Of a DNA stretch of 64,000 nucleotides, positions 11,701 through 21,761 are shown one piece after another. Made by a program: the position numbers and the translations under genes. Each line of letters opens with the position of its first letter. Position 1 is the stretch's first letter. The notes under the pieces are model-generated. The model was not told the DNA's origin and made no database searches. It was given only the letters and a program-made list of their open reading frames with translations. The DNA is from Euleptes europaea. Lineage: Eukaryota; Chordata; Lepidosauria; Squamata; Sphaerodactylidae. Location of the stretch: the NCBI RefSeq assembly GCF_029931775.1, contig NC_079318.1, forward strand, positions 24,318,159 to 24,382,158. Direction: 5' to 3'.

Positions 11701-13494
11701 ACTTATGGAAGAGGAGAAGGGAAAGGGACTTGCTTTCCCCCTTCCTTCTGAACCAGCAAAAAGGGATCAGGATTATGAGACACTGAAGAGGATTTGCATG
11801 AAGTGGGTGATGTCTTGGAAAAAGAATAAAATTACCCATGGGCTCTGCACATTCAGAACAGCTTTGGAGTTCAGAGATGTCTCTAACTCAGTCGACTCAA
11901 GAACTGTGATCCGTATTCATTATTACAGAATAAACATCTGACTGTAGGCCAAATTGTGCAAAAGCACTGGCTACAGTTAGAATTCGCTGGCTCCCTCTTT
12001 TTTTTATTCACATCAATTTTCTAGCCTTCAGTTGGAAACAGCTTGCAAAACATGATAGATCCTAAACCAGAAAGGGGGGGGGGGTCACCAAGTTTTTTCT
12101 TTACCAACAGTCCAGGGTAAGATCTGCAAGTTTGTAAATCTTGCACCGAATATTCCAAAGTATGTACAGAATGACCTGTGTGTGTGAAGTGCCGTCAAGT
12201 CGCACCCCGACCCCTTTGGGGGGTTTTCATGGCAAGAGACTAACAGAGGTGGTTGGCCAGTGCCCTCCTCCGCACAGCCACCCTGGTCTTCCTTGGCGGT
12301 CTCTCATCCAAATACGAACCAGGGCGGACCCTGCTCAGCTTCTGTGATCGGACGAGATCAGGCTAGCCTGGCCCAGCCAGGTCAGGGCACAGTATGACCT
12401 ACACTGCATTTTTTAAAAGTGCATTTACACAAGTCAATATACCAACGCAGGGTGTATTTTAGGCGGGCTGTCCATTTCCAACGGCCCTCCGAGTGGAACC
12501 GAGATTATCCTCTGTGATCGTTATATGCCTTACCTGGAAATAGGAGCCATCGCCCTCCTTTTCCATGAAAGACCAGGCAAGCATCTATTGCTTCTTTCCC
12601 TACTCTTTGATTTTCCCTACTCTTTGATTTTACGATTTATGCAGCCCCTTCCCCAGTCAGGGGGCTCCATTCACAATCCCAGCACTGCCCCCTTTCTGCA
12701 GCCCGGGCAGATCCTTTCCACTTCCAACCACCCTGGAACCAAAGGGGAAACGCAGCTCTCCCAGGCTGAAGCCCAGCAGAAGGGGAGCCGCCCCTTCTAC
12801 AGTTGCAAGGTTCAAAGTCGACAAGAAGCGGGTTTCAGAGGAGAACCGGGGGTGGGGGGGTGGGGGGGTGGGGGGGTGGGGGTCAGACTCTGAAGCCAAG
12901 CTGACCGGTTGGATCCCAAAGCAGCGTTCTGACCCCAAGCCTGCCTTGAATAGGGATGCCCAAATACCCACCATCTGGGCACTGTTTCTTCTATAATGTT
13001 ACAACAGATGATGCAAAACTGTAGCATAAGTGCTCCTTTTGTATTTTTTTTTCCTTTTTATGTGACTTAGGATTTGTTATGTTTTTCTTATAAAAACTAA
13101 TAAACATTTATTTAAAAAAAAAAAGGAAGGGATGTTAGGGGCAGCCCCATGCAATTCTCCCTCCAGGACCACACACACACGCACCCACCCCGCTCTCACC
13201 TGAAAAATTGTCGAAGGCGGTGGGGATGTACTCCGTGGGGTAGCCGTTGGTGGTGTAGCTCACCACCAGGCTGGTCTTGCCCACCGCGCCGTCTCCCACC
13301 AGGACGCACTTGACGCTGCGGCGGGGTTCGAACCCGCCGCCGCCGCCGCCCCCCGCGCCGGCCCGGCCGCGGCCGCCCAGCGCCGCCGCCCGGCCGCCGC
13401 GGACCCGGCGCGGGGGCACCGGCGGCACCTCGCAGCCGGCCGGCAGCGGCTTGCTGATGTAGCCCGTCTCCCCCTCTTGCTGCTGCGGCGGCAT
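5302..13494 (-). CDS. RHOU: RHOU, atypical Rho-family GTPase (3 coding exons, 269 aa)
   Basis: Joining 13494-13200, 10390-10332 and 5757-5302 gives 269 codons with GT-AG introns of 2809 and 4574 bp. The product is an atypical Rho GTPase acting on actin, filopodia and focal adhesions at membranes. Visible features are a proline-rich N terminus (PPVPPRR, residues 24-30, an SH3-ligand type site known in human RHOU to bind adaptors), a glycine run (about 48-54), the P-loop GDGAVGKT (67-74), effector region YIPTAFDNF (89-97), DTAGQ (114-118), base-recognition TQSD (172-175), SAL (216-218) and a C terminus ending CCFV, which in this family is palmitoylated rather than prenylated. From DEFDKL to the end it is nearly identical to human RHOU as I remember it (258 aa); the extra length is in the N terminus. 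The start MPPQQ matches the human start, although the frame stays open further upstream. Identification is very secure. Confidence 0.97.
5936..6300. repeat. GC-rich repeat with near-perfect hairpin
   Basis: Contains CCCATTGAAAACAGCGAG, shared with 41317-41640, a repeated CACCGGTGGAGGGGCGAGG, and an inverted repeat at 6204-6253 (24-bp arms, one mismatch, 2-bp centre). Confidence 0.6.
6429..6746 (+). mobile_element. hAT miniature (CAGGGCTGGTGC type)
   Basis: TIRs CAGGGCTGGTGC and GCGCCGGCCCTG with a perfect 8-bp target duplication, CTTGCACC (6421-6428 and 6747-6754). Non-coding. Confidence 0.9.
7346..7545 (+). repeat. tRNA-derived SINE (type 2)
   Basis: A-box-like TTCAGTGGTAGAGC, weak B box, then a body ACATCCCCAGTTAAAAGGAT, as in 31965-32150 and 42417-42620. 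Confidence 0.75.
7553..7700 (-). repeat. CR1-type tail fragment followed by partial Sauria SINE
   Basis: ATAGAGTTGGAAAGGGCC...CATCTAGTCC is a CR1-like 3' tail. From about 7594, GGTAAAGGCCCCCTGTGCAA through TGACGTCACCTCCCGACG is the 3' part of a Sauria SINE in reverse. Confidence 0.7.
10332..10390 (-). CDS. RHOU: RHOU coding exon 2 (59 bp)
   Basis: This exon is too short for an ORF scan. It lies between the acceptor CCTTTTCAG and the donor GTTAGT. Joined to the last base of exon 1 it encodes 20 residues, [20 protein letters not shown], including the switch II DTAGQ motif, and it ends on a codon boundary. Confidence 0.95.
12170..12395 (-). repeat. 5S-rRNA-derived SINE
   Basis: The reverse strand reads like a 5S rRNA head: GATCTCGTCCGATCACAG, AAGCTGAGCAGGGTCC and TTTGGATGAGAGACCGCC correspond to 5S internal promoter sequence. 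The opposite end, AAGTGCCGTCAAGTCGC, is BovB-like. Confidence 0.75.
12848..12882 (+). repeat. G-run repeat, G-quadruplex candidate
   Basis: Five G-runs of 5-7 bases separated by single T. This satisfies the standard G4 pattern with one-base loops. It is in RHOU intron 1, about 320 bp after exon 1. Confidence 0.8.
13200..13494 (-). CDS. RHOU: RHOU coding exon 1
   Basis: The ATG is at 13494-13492. The exon ends in TTTTTCAG before the donor GTGAGAG, leaving one base of a split alanine codon. It carries the proline/glycine-rich N terminus, the P-loop and switch I. Confidence 0.95.
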
Positions 13495-13850
13495 CCGCCT
13501 GGCCCCGGGGAAGGGGAGCCGGGAGGGCGGGGGGCTCCGCGGGGGCAGGGGAGCAAGGCGCGGGGGGTCAAGCAGCGAGGGCTTCCCCGGAGATCCAGGC
13601 TCTTCCTGCCCCGCAGATCCAGGCTCTCTTGCAACGCCGCCGCCTTCCAGCCGTCGCCCGCCTGCTGCGCGCTGCCCGCCGCCGCCGCCGCCGCTCCCCG
13701 GCTCACAATGCGCGCGCCGCCCCAGCCTGGCCGGGCTCTCTGCTTCCAGATGACATAATACGGGGGAGGGGAGGGGAGGAGCCCCCGGGAGAGGCTCGGG
13801 GCCGGCAGGCGGCGCTCTGGAGGCCTCCCGTTCAGCCCGTAGGTGCGCGT
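13495..13850 (-). promoter_or_regulatory. RHOU 5' region, CpG-rich
   Basis: Dense CpG and long GC runs surround and precede the RHOU start, as expected of a CpG-island promoter. No TATA box is obvious. A short direct duplication (AGATCCAGGCTCT, near 13592 and 13615) lies in the presumed 5' UTR. The transcription start cannot be placed from sequence alone. Confidence 0.55.
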
Positions 13851-13929
13851 TTCCCCCCATCGGAGGTCTCAAAACTCAAACAGAAGCCCCCCCGTGCAGA
13901 GTTTTGAGAATCTGGATGGGGAAAAGTTC

Positions 13930-14812
13930 ACAGTGGGGAGCCGTGTTAGTCTGTTTGCAGTAGTCGAAAAGGGGCAAGAGTCCAGTAGCACCTTCAAGAC
14001 TAACAAAAATGTTTTCTGGGAGGGTGTGAGCTTTCGGGAGCCACAGCTCACTTCTTCAGTAGTCGAAAAGGGCAAGAGTCCAGTAGCACCTTCAAGACTA
14101 ACAAAAATGTTTTCTGGGAGGGTGGAGGTTTCGTGAGCCACAGCTCCCTTCTTCAGTAGTCGAAAAGGGCAAGAGTCCAGTAGCACCTTCAAGACTAACA
14201 AAAATGTTTTCTGGCAGGGTGTGAGCTTTCGTGAGCCACAGCTCACTTCTTCAGTAGTCGAAAAGGGCAAGAGTCCAGTAGCACCTTCAAGACTAACAAA
14301 AATGTTTTCTGGAAGGGTGTGAGCTTTCGTGAGCCACAGCTCACTTCTTTAGTAGTCGAAAAGGGCAAGAGTCCAGTAGCACCTTAAAGACTAACAAAAA
14401 TGTTTTCTGGGAGGGTGTGAGCTTTCGGGAGCCACAGCTCACTTCTTCAGTAGTCGAAAAGGGCAAGAGTCCAGTAGCACCTTCAAGACTAACAAAAATG
14501 TTTTCTGGCAGGGTGTGAGCTTTCGTGAGCCACAGCTCACTTCTTCAGATACAGCTAGAATGTGAATCCATCGTTCTTTAAGTAGAGGAACAGTATGTCA
14601 ATGTGTCCTGTACATCACAGACTCTTCTGCATATCACACCTGATCCCATCAAGCCTGCTATTCACATTTACATACTGTTCCTCTACTTAAAGACCGATGG
14701 ATTCACATTCTAGCTGTATCTGAAGAAGTGAGCTGTGGCTCACGAAAGCTCACACCCTACCAGAAAATATTTTTGTTTGTCTTTAAGGTGCTACTGGACT
14801 CTTGCCCTTTTT
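13930..14812 (+). mobile_element. Inverted-repeat element inserted in the local array
   Basis: Both ends abut TGGATGGGGAAAA (13918-13930 and the copy at about 14812), suggesting a ~13-bp target duplication and a TPRT-like insertion. The right part (14676-14808) is the inverse of 14470-14597, closing a ~130-bp stem over a ~78-base loop. Family unassigned. Confidence 0.65.
13958..14546 (+). repeat. Six tandem 97-99-bp units
   Basis: Units start at 13958, 14057, 14154, 14252, 14350 and 14448. Each reads CAGTAGTCGAAAAGGGCAAG...GTGAGCCACAGCTCACTTCT with few differences, implying recent amplification of one arm. Confidence 0.92.
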
Positions 14813-15794
14813 GGATGGGGAAAATGTGCATCTACAGAGCCGCAAACCCAACGGGACCGTTCAAAGGACATTCTTTGATCTAATCCCTTATTTACGTTTT
14901 GTATTAATTTTTATATTAGGTATTGACTTAATAACGGTGGGTACGGTAAGAACAGGTTCATTAAAATAATCTTGGGATTCGTTCCGTCAGCAAAAGTGTA
15001 CACAATTTATTTTTAGATGGGAGAGGGAGAGGGGGAAGTCATTTTATTATTAACTTAAGAGATATGACTTGTTTGACTTTTATTATGACGATTATATTGT
15101 TTTTGTTGATACATTAAATGAAGAAAAAAAATACAGAGCTGCAAATCGCAGGCAAAACCTCCCGTGCGTAAATGGCCTTCAAAGCTCTTCTGAGTGTGCC
15201 GAGCCCACGGGCGAATGCGCATGGGAGGTTTTGCCTGGGCCCTGCCGCTCTCTAAACGCACATTTCCCCCAGCCAAATTCTCAGAACTCAACAATAAGCC
15301 CCCGTGCAGAGTTTTGGCCATTTCGGCCCGGGAGGTGTTGCCTTGGATTTGCCGCTCTCTAGAGGCGCGTTTCCCCCATCCGAATTCTCCAAACGCTGCA
15401 CTTGGGGCTTATGGTTGAGTTTGGAGGATTCGGGTGGGGGGAATGGTGCCTCTAAGAGTGGCAAATCCAAGGCAAAACCTCCCGTGCAGAAATGGCCCTT
15501 GAGAATTCAGATGGGGGAAATGTGCATCTTGAGAGCGGCAAGTCCGAGGCAAAAACCTCCCGTGCGTTTTCGCCCCGTGGGTCCTTTTCTTCTTCTTTTC
15601 CCAAGACCTCCCGCACTTCATGCAAATCCTCTCCAGTGTCTCATAATCCTGATCCATTTTTGCAGGTTCAGAAGGAAGGGGGAAAGCAAGTCCCTTTCTG
15701 CAGTCGCTTTTCCATTCGTTTGGATGGGATGCCGCGTGGGGGCTTGTTTATGAGTCTGGAGAAATTGGCTGGGGAGGAAATGTACATTTATAAG

Positions 15795-16088
15795 GTAAAG
15801 GTCCCCTGTGCAAGCACCGGGTCATTCCTGACCCATGGGGTGACGTCACATCCCGACGTTTCCAAGGCGGACTTTGTTTGCGGGGTGGTTTGCCAGGGCC
15901 TTCCCCAGTCATGTTCCCTTTACCCCCAGCAAGCTGGGTCCTCATTTGACCGACCTCGGAAGGATGGAAGGCTGAGTCAACCTTGAGCCGGCTACCTGAA
16001 ACTGACTTCCGTCGGGATCGAACTCAGGTCGTGAGCAAAGCTTGGACTGCAGTACTGCAGCTTAACACTCTGCACCACAGGGCCTCCC
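15795..16088 (-). repeat. Sauria SINE, near full length
   Basis: In reverse it begins GAGGCCCTGTGGTGCAGAGT, has a tRNA B box GAGTTCGATCC, GGTTGACTCAGCCTTCCATC, and ends GTGCTTGCACAGGGGACC. Confidence 0.92.
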
Positions 16089-16454
16089 CTAAACGTACAT
16101 TTAGAAAGCAGCAAATGCAAGGCAAAACCTTCCAGGCATTTTCGCCCCTGGCTTCGTCCGGGAGCGCTCGCCATTGGCCGCTCTCGCATATACTAAGACG
16201 ATCAGGGGGTCCCCTATTGGCTGAAATGTTCACAAAGCTGCACGACGCTGCCCAGGATCTGCACGCTTCCCTTGCTGGAAAGGCTGATCCCCCCCCATCC
16301 CCCACCGATGCTTCCTAAATAACCCTTTCCTTTCTTTCCTCCCCCACCCTGTATTCCATCCAGCTCCTTCCCTTGCCATCAACTCCTTTCCTCGTCGTGC
16401 ATCTCCTCTGCTGGTGCAGAGCTGCTCTTTCTCACCTGCGTCTTACCCCCTCTT

Positions 16455-16845
16455 CAGTGCTGGATTTACGTATAAGCTAAACAAGGTATAGCCGAGCCCA
16501 AAAAATTTAAAGGGAAAAAAAACTAAATGTACATTTCCAAAATATGAGATAAAAAACAAATAAAACATACATACAGCAACAGTGTTTTGTGTTGTGTAGG
16601 CTCCTATGATGTAAGTAATGGGCCCCGCCTGCTAGCCTGCTCCCTAAAATGTCACTGGTTTGCTCATTTCTATATATAGGGTGCCTACATTCTGCATGTG
16701 GTTTTAGGGGTCCAAAATTACCATATAGCATATATTCAACACAAAAAACAGCGACAATTTGTTATTGACAAAGGACAGCTGGACATATAAAGGGCCCCAT
16801 TACCTTCAATAGCTTAGGGCCTCATCAAACCTAAATCCGGCCCTG
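16455..16845 (+). mobile_element. hAT miniature (CAGTGCTGGATTT type)
   Basis: Ends CAGTGCTGGATTTACG and AAATCCGGCCCTG, with a perfect 8-bp target duplication CCCCTCTT (16447-16454 and 16846-16853). Confidence 0.92.
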
Positions 16846-16993
16846 CCCCTCTTCATCCTATAGTTGCTACCTGAGTTATATTGAAATCGCAAACACGCTT
16901 ACTGGGAGGTCCGTCTCATTGGAGCTACTGTCGATGGACGCCTGTAGTGCTCCACGGAGCTGAAATAAACTGGAATAAAGGGATAGTCCAAAT

Positions 16994-17213
16994 CAGGGGT
17001 TCTCAACAAGGCGGGAATTCCCCCCTAGGGGAAATTCCCCTAGGGGGGAATTGGGACCACTATTCAGCAAATAGTGATGTCCTGTAGATTATGTGCAAAT
17101 CTGTACAAATGTAGTAGTTTTTTTCTTAGTTAGACTACCTTGGGAAGGGGGGAATTATATTCTGAGCAATGGTGAAAGGGGGGAATGGAGCAAAAAAAGG
17201 TTGAGAACCACTG
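16994..17213 (+). mobile_element. hAT miniature (CAGGGGTTCTCAAC type)
   Basis: TIRs CAGGGGTTCTCAAC and GTTGAGAACCACTG. Flanks GTCCAAAT and GTCTAAAC match at 6 of 8 positions. Confidence 0.8.
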
Positions 17214-17760
17214 GTCTAAACAGAAGAGCTAACATTGCAATAATGGACATCCCGCAACCCCCTCGCCCTCCCCAATCTTCTCTCGCAGGCGCAGCGTTCA
17301 TAAGCAAACATGCTTCTTCCCTCCAGGCCATTTCCTTCTCTTATCTTTTCCCCACCCCCAGTCCTCAAGGTTTAGCTGCAAAGCTGTCTAATCTTATCAA
17401 AGCTCCGCCTGTTTTACCAAACAAAACCAAGTTTCTTAGCCAATTTATCACTATTCATGAAACTGATATAGGAAGCCACGTACTTTGGTGCAGCTAAAAG
17501 CACTATTAAAACAGGGCGGCGGGGGGGGGGGGAGAGATCCCAGGTTTAATTCTTATATAAAGGCTCGTGTGTGTCTGTTTCTGGGTATCAGTCGATTCAG
17601 AAGAAGAGAAATGATGTTGTGGGTATTGTCCCGGGAAGCTTCCGAGCAGATAAGAAGGAGCAGGGACTTACTTTGCACGTGCTCAGGAAATACCAGACAT
17701 TTCAAGCCCAAATGCCAAATTGGCAGCCCTGCCTACCTGATCCCATTATTCTTAGAAGAA

Positions 17761-17825
17761 AAGAGCAAGAGCCCAGTAGCACCTTAAAGACTAACACAAT
17801 TTCTGGCAGGGTATGAGCTTTCTTA
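17761..17825 (+). repeat. Fragment of the CCAGTAGCACCTTA repeat
   Basis: Contains CCCAGTAGCACCTTAAAGAC and GGCAGGGTATGAGCTTTC, as in the 13958-14546 units. Confidence 0.65.
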
Positions 17826-18046
17826 GTCTTTGTAGCCATCATCGCTATAGCCCACCCGGTCAGTGTAGGATCTCCGGCGACTGTTAGTATTGCTGCTTTC
17901 CCTCCCGTTTCTCTCCTAATTGGATAATAGGCCGTAAGCGATACAAAGGGCTCAAGCCTCTTTCTCCTTTGCCCACATCCTGGAAACCAGAGAGATGCAA
18001 GGCCTGAGAGCCCATGGCGTTTCCCTCAGATTATGTCCCTTTATTG

Positions 18047-18386
18047 CAGGGGTGGGTAACCTTTTTTTTGCCAAGGGCCATTTAGATATTTATAATATCA
18101 TTCGCGGGCCATACAAAATTATCAACTTAAAATTAGCCTGCTATACTCTTGGGCAGTCCTAGCAGCTCCATAGCTAATGACTCTTCTTCAAGGCAGAAAA
18201 AAGGTTCCTTTTCTCGGCAAAACAAACACATCCGCCTTGAATAGAGGTTATTCCTGTCTGCGGGAGGGGGTGGATCACCAGTCTTAGATCCTTCTGAGCT
18301 AGAGATCTGCCAGGACCCACGAAGGGCCAGACCAAACGCTTTCGCGGGCCATATACGGCCCCCGGGCCTGACGTTCCCCACCCCTG
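18047..18386 (-). mobile_element. hAT miniature (CAGGGGTGGG type), short form
   Basis: TIRs CAGGGGTGGGTAACC and TTCCCCACCCCTG with perfect target duplication CTTTATTG (18039-18046 and 18387-18394). It is the short relative of the 943-bp element at 58505-59447. Confidence 0.92.
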
Positions 18387-18444
18387 CTTTATTGGATGGG
18401 TTCTAGGAGCTCCATATTTACCAAGAGCGTGGGGACCTGTTTCA

Positions 18445-18653
18445 TAGGGTTGCCAACCTCCAGGTAGTAGCTGGGGGTATCCTGCTATTACAACTGATCT
18501 CCGGCCGATAGAGATCAGTTCACCTGGAGAAAACGGCCGCTTTGGCAATTGGACTCTACGGCATTGAAGTCCCTCCCCTCTCCAAACCCTGCGCTCCTCA
18601 GGCTCCGCCCCCAAAACCTCCCACCGGTGGGGAAGAGGAACCTGGCAACCCTA
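18445..18653 (-). mobile_element. hAT miniature family A
   Basis: TIR TAGGGTTGCC/GGCAACCCTA with perfect target duplication CTGTTTCA (18437-18444 and 18654-18661). 209 bp. Confidence 0.93.
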
Positions 18654-18800
18654 CTGTTTCAGATTGTCACCGTGGGCATGGGGAGAAGAGGCGTAGACCG
18701 GAAATGGCCACAGAAAGTCATTTTGGGGCTGTGCGTGTACTGATATTACGACATGTCAGTTTCCCCAGGAGAGTGGAGAAGGACTTCTTAGGGATGGTGC

Positions 18801-18826
18801 GGTGTGTGTGTGTGTGTGTGTGTGTA
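18801..18826 (+). repeat. (GT)n microsatellite
   Basis: About 13 GT units with one interruption at the end. A second short (GT)n is at 19593-19612. Confidence 0.9.
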
Positions 18827-19695
18827 TGCCCCTTTCTTCTTGCATGCTGTGGTCCCGATCTGAATTAGGCCCCCACAAACCTGGGAATCGCAGAGCTGCC
18901 AGAACATATGTTCAGCCCAGCCGGCAACATACTTGGGCGGGGGGGGGGGGAGAAACGTCACATGTAGTGAGGCTCCAAGGTTTATGTGCTACGCATGTGG
19001 TTATAGATATCACCCTCAGGAAATGCCATTGTGCTGTTTTAACATTTTAAAATAATTTTTATCTTGACATAGCGCCTTAAATAAATGATATTTTCATTAT
19101 CAATATTTTTTTTTTATCCCACCTAACCTTGAAGCGTCACAACATTGATTTTAATATAAGGTAGGAAATAAATTTTAGTCTTCAAGGTGCCAACTGGGCT
19201 TTGGTTTTATTCTACTCTGCAGAGGAGCACCGGAGACAAACTGACCACTAACGCTGCTGCCCTGCAGTAAGGCTCACTCAGGCAGTGTTCTGTGGGTTGG
19301 GATTCATTTTATTATTAAATAATGGAGCAAACGTTTGAGGGGAAAGAGGAGGAAGAGTGATTGAAGAGAGTTAAAAGTTGTGGAAGGAATGAAAACAAGA
19401 AGCACACCAACGAGAGGAGAGAGGTAGATTTACTTAGCTAAAGAGAAGACCAAAAAAGAGGAGTATAAATTGGAGTGGACAAAATCTGCAGGAGAACCAA
19501 ACCAGATGTCTCCGAGAGTGCAATGCTTTCAGTTCTCACTGGCTTTTTAGGTTTAATTTTTAGCTGTGCAGAGGCTCAGATTGTGGCATATTGGTGTGTG
19601 TGTGTGTGTGTGCGGGGGGGTCCGTTTCTCCTCGTGCCGTTTTTCCCAACCTGAAATGGCCACGGGGAGCTCTTGTTTGCCCCGCTGGTTTAGAA

Positions 19696-20163
19696 GGGAA
19701 GAAGAAAAATTGGTTTTTATACCCCGCCTTTTCTCTACCTTTAAGGACTGTCAAAGCAGCTTACAACCGCCTTCCCTTCCTCTCCTCACAACAGACACCT
19801 TGTGAGGTAGGCGGGGGTTGAGAGAGTTCTGAGGGAACTGTGACTAGCCCAATGTCACCCAGCAGGCTTCATGTGGAGGAGTGGGGAATCGAGCCTGGTT
19901 CTCCAGATTAGAGTCCACCACTCTTAACCACCTAGGGTTGCTAACCTCCAGGTAGTAGCTGGAGATCTCCTGCTATTACAACTGATCGCCAGCCGATAGA
20001 GATCAGTTCCCCTGGAGAAAAGGGCCGCTTTGGCAATTGGATTCTATGGTATTGAAGCCCCTCTCCTCCCCAAACCCCACCCTCCTCAGGCTCCACCCCT
20101 AAAACCTCCCGCCGGTGGCAAAGAGGGACCTGGCAACCCTATAACCACTACACCATTCTGGTC
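19696..20163 (-). repeat. tRNA-derived SINE (type 1) interrupted by a hAT miniature
   Basis: In reverse it reads TGGTGTAGTGGTTA (A box), CCAGGCTCGATTCCCC (B box), and ends in a T/C-rich tail. The target duplication of the miniature is SINE sequence TAACCAC, so the SINE is older. Confidence 0.85.
19933..20141 (-). mobile_element. hAT miniature family A, nested in SINE
   Basis: 209 bp, target duplication TAACCACC/TAACCACT (19925-19932 and 20142-20149), 7 of 8 matching. Confidence 0.92.
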
Positions 20164-20164
20164 T

Positions 20165-21456
20165 TTCAAAGGAGAGAGAAATAGAATTAAATTCAGAAGA
20201 GGGGAAGGAACTAGAAGAAAGGAACCAATAATGGCAGGCAGAAGGGGGTTAAGGCCACTATTCTGACTGGCAGGATGGTGGGGAGTGGGGAAAGGGGGGG
20301 TCAAACAAAAGAGCAGCGGGAGTAGCATCAAGAGGAAGAATCCATATTTCAGCCAGAGCAAGACAAGACATGATATGCAGCAGCAAGGTCGTAAAGAAGG
20401 GCAGAGTCTTTGTTAACTGAAGAGTGGCAGTTTAGAAAACCACAAGGAAAGACGGGAGCAGGACCCGAAATGGACATGAGGGTTGGGCAGAAGGAAGAAC
20501 ACAAACCAGAGCCAGGATTAGGAAGAACATCACCAGCACAGATAGCAGGAGAACAACGAAAACGGGCAATATGAAGAAACAGAGTGGGTGCATCACAGAA
20601 TGCAAAAAGGCAGGCAGAAGAGAAGGCACCCAAGAGTATAAAACGAGCTGTCAAATAAATACAGTATAAATCATGCCATGATAAGCAACAAGAAAAATGC
20701 CCTCAGCTAACCACCTGCATCAGTTCCAAAGGGAACAGGATATATAAACAAGCCCGACCTTTGTGTGCAGCTCGTAAAATTGCTTCTTTGGTCAACAGAT
20801 CTCAAGTGGATGCCAGATGAAAATTATTCAGGCTAAGTATAAGGCAGCTAAGCATAGGAATGTGAAGGCCTGGGAAAACGGAAAATTCAGAAACACTGGT
20901 TCTCGGGGGGCCCTCCCCAATTTTTCTGCAGCACTCAAAAAATTCTACGAAATATTTTTTTCCTTTGAAATGTGTAAAATACTTTTTAAATACAATATTG
21001 CATTCATTCAAAATGTATAGCATTGTTTCAGTTTTAACAATGGAAATGTCCCTTTTGAAATGCGTTAAATGCTTTTAAAGACAAGATTGTCCTCAACATG
21101 TATTGCGTGAAAAAGTCTGGGGAGGTTCGTTTTTTTAATGAGAAAAATAGGAACATTTCTATGAGCTCTGAATAAAACTCTTATGAAATATATGTTTTCC
21201 TTTTGGAATGAGTAAAATGTATTGGTAGCATAGGGTTACAGCAGTTTGCGACTCTCCCCTTTTAGTATTCATTATTTGCAATGTAGAAAATGAAGGCATT
21301 CATACTTTTACTTCTATGAGAGTGTCAATTAATACAATTTTTACATGCTACGTTTTAAAATTCTGCATTTTATATTGCCAAAGGAGCACAACAGGTTTAA
21401 AGTGATAGAACAGTAAGTACTGCATAGATTTCAATTTCCTCCCAAATCCCAGTGTG
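20165..21456. other. No gene seen
   Basis: Purine-rich to about 20650, then AT-rich. No coding sequence or repeat family recognised. Confidence 0.4.
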
Positions 21457-21761
21457 CCAGTGTGGTGTAGTGGATAAGAGCAGTGGTTTGGAGCGGGGGA
21501 CTCTAATCTGGAGAACCGGGTTTGACTCCCCACTCCTCCACACGAGCGGCGGAGGCTAATCTGGTGAACTGGATTGGTTTCCCCACTCCTACGCACAAAG
21601 CCAGCTGGGTGCCCTGGGGCAAGTCACAGCTCTGTTAGAGCTCTCTCAGCCCCACCTACCTCACAGAGTGTCTGTTGTGGGGAGGGGAAGGGAAGGTAAG
21701 CCGGTTTGAGTCTCCCTTAAGTGGGAGAGAAAGTCGGCATATAAAAACCAACTCTTCTTCT
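21457..21761 (+). repeat. tRNA-derived SINE (type 1)
   Basis: TGGTGTAGTGGATAAG (A box), GGGTTTGACTCCCC (B box), CATATAAAAACCAACTCTTC and a (CTT)n tail. Confidence 0.9.

Larger units (their letters stand above)
10391..13199 (-). other. RHOU intron 1
   Basis: A 2809-bp intron. It contains a 5S-type SINE (12170-12395), poly-G runs near 12075 and 12848, and otherwise unique sequence. AT-rich 10860-11050 could be a conserved element but is untested. Confidence 0.85.
13850..16145. repeat. Local GC-rich repeat array upstream of RHOU
   Basis: Recurring modules in both orientations: GGCAAAACCTCCCGTGCAGA, AGAGCGGCAAATCCAAGGC-like, and GATGGGGGAAATGTGCATCT-like. They occur near 13855-13935, 14812-14855, 15140-15560 and 16085-16145. 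It is interrupted by an inverted-repeat element and a Sauria SINE. No gene. Confidence 0.7.

Noticed and set aside
13260-13706. 148-aa second frame over RHOU exon 1
   Set aside because: An alternative-frame shadow, alanine- and arginine-rich as expected from GC-rich sequence.
13958-14546. CRISPR-like regular repeats
   Set aside because: The 98-bp units are directly adjacent with no unique spacers, in a vertebrate genome.
19698-20163. tRNA gene signals (A and B boxes) here and in the other SINE copies
   Set aside because: They belong to SINE heads; no cloverleaf-complete tRNA was found.
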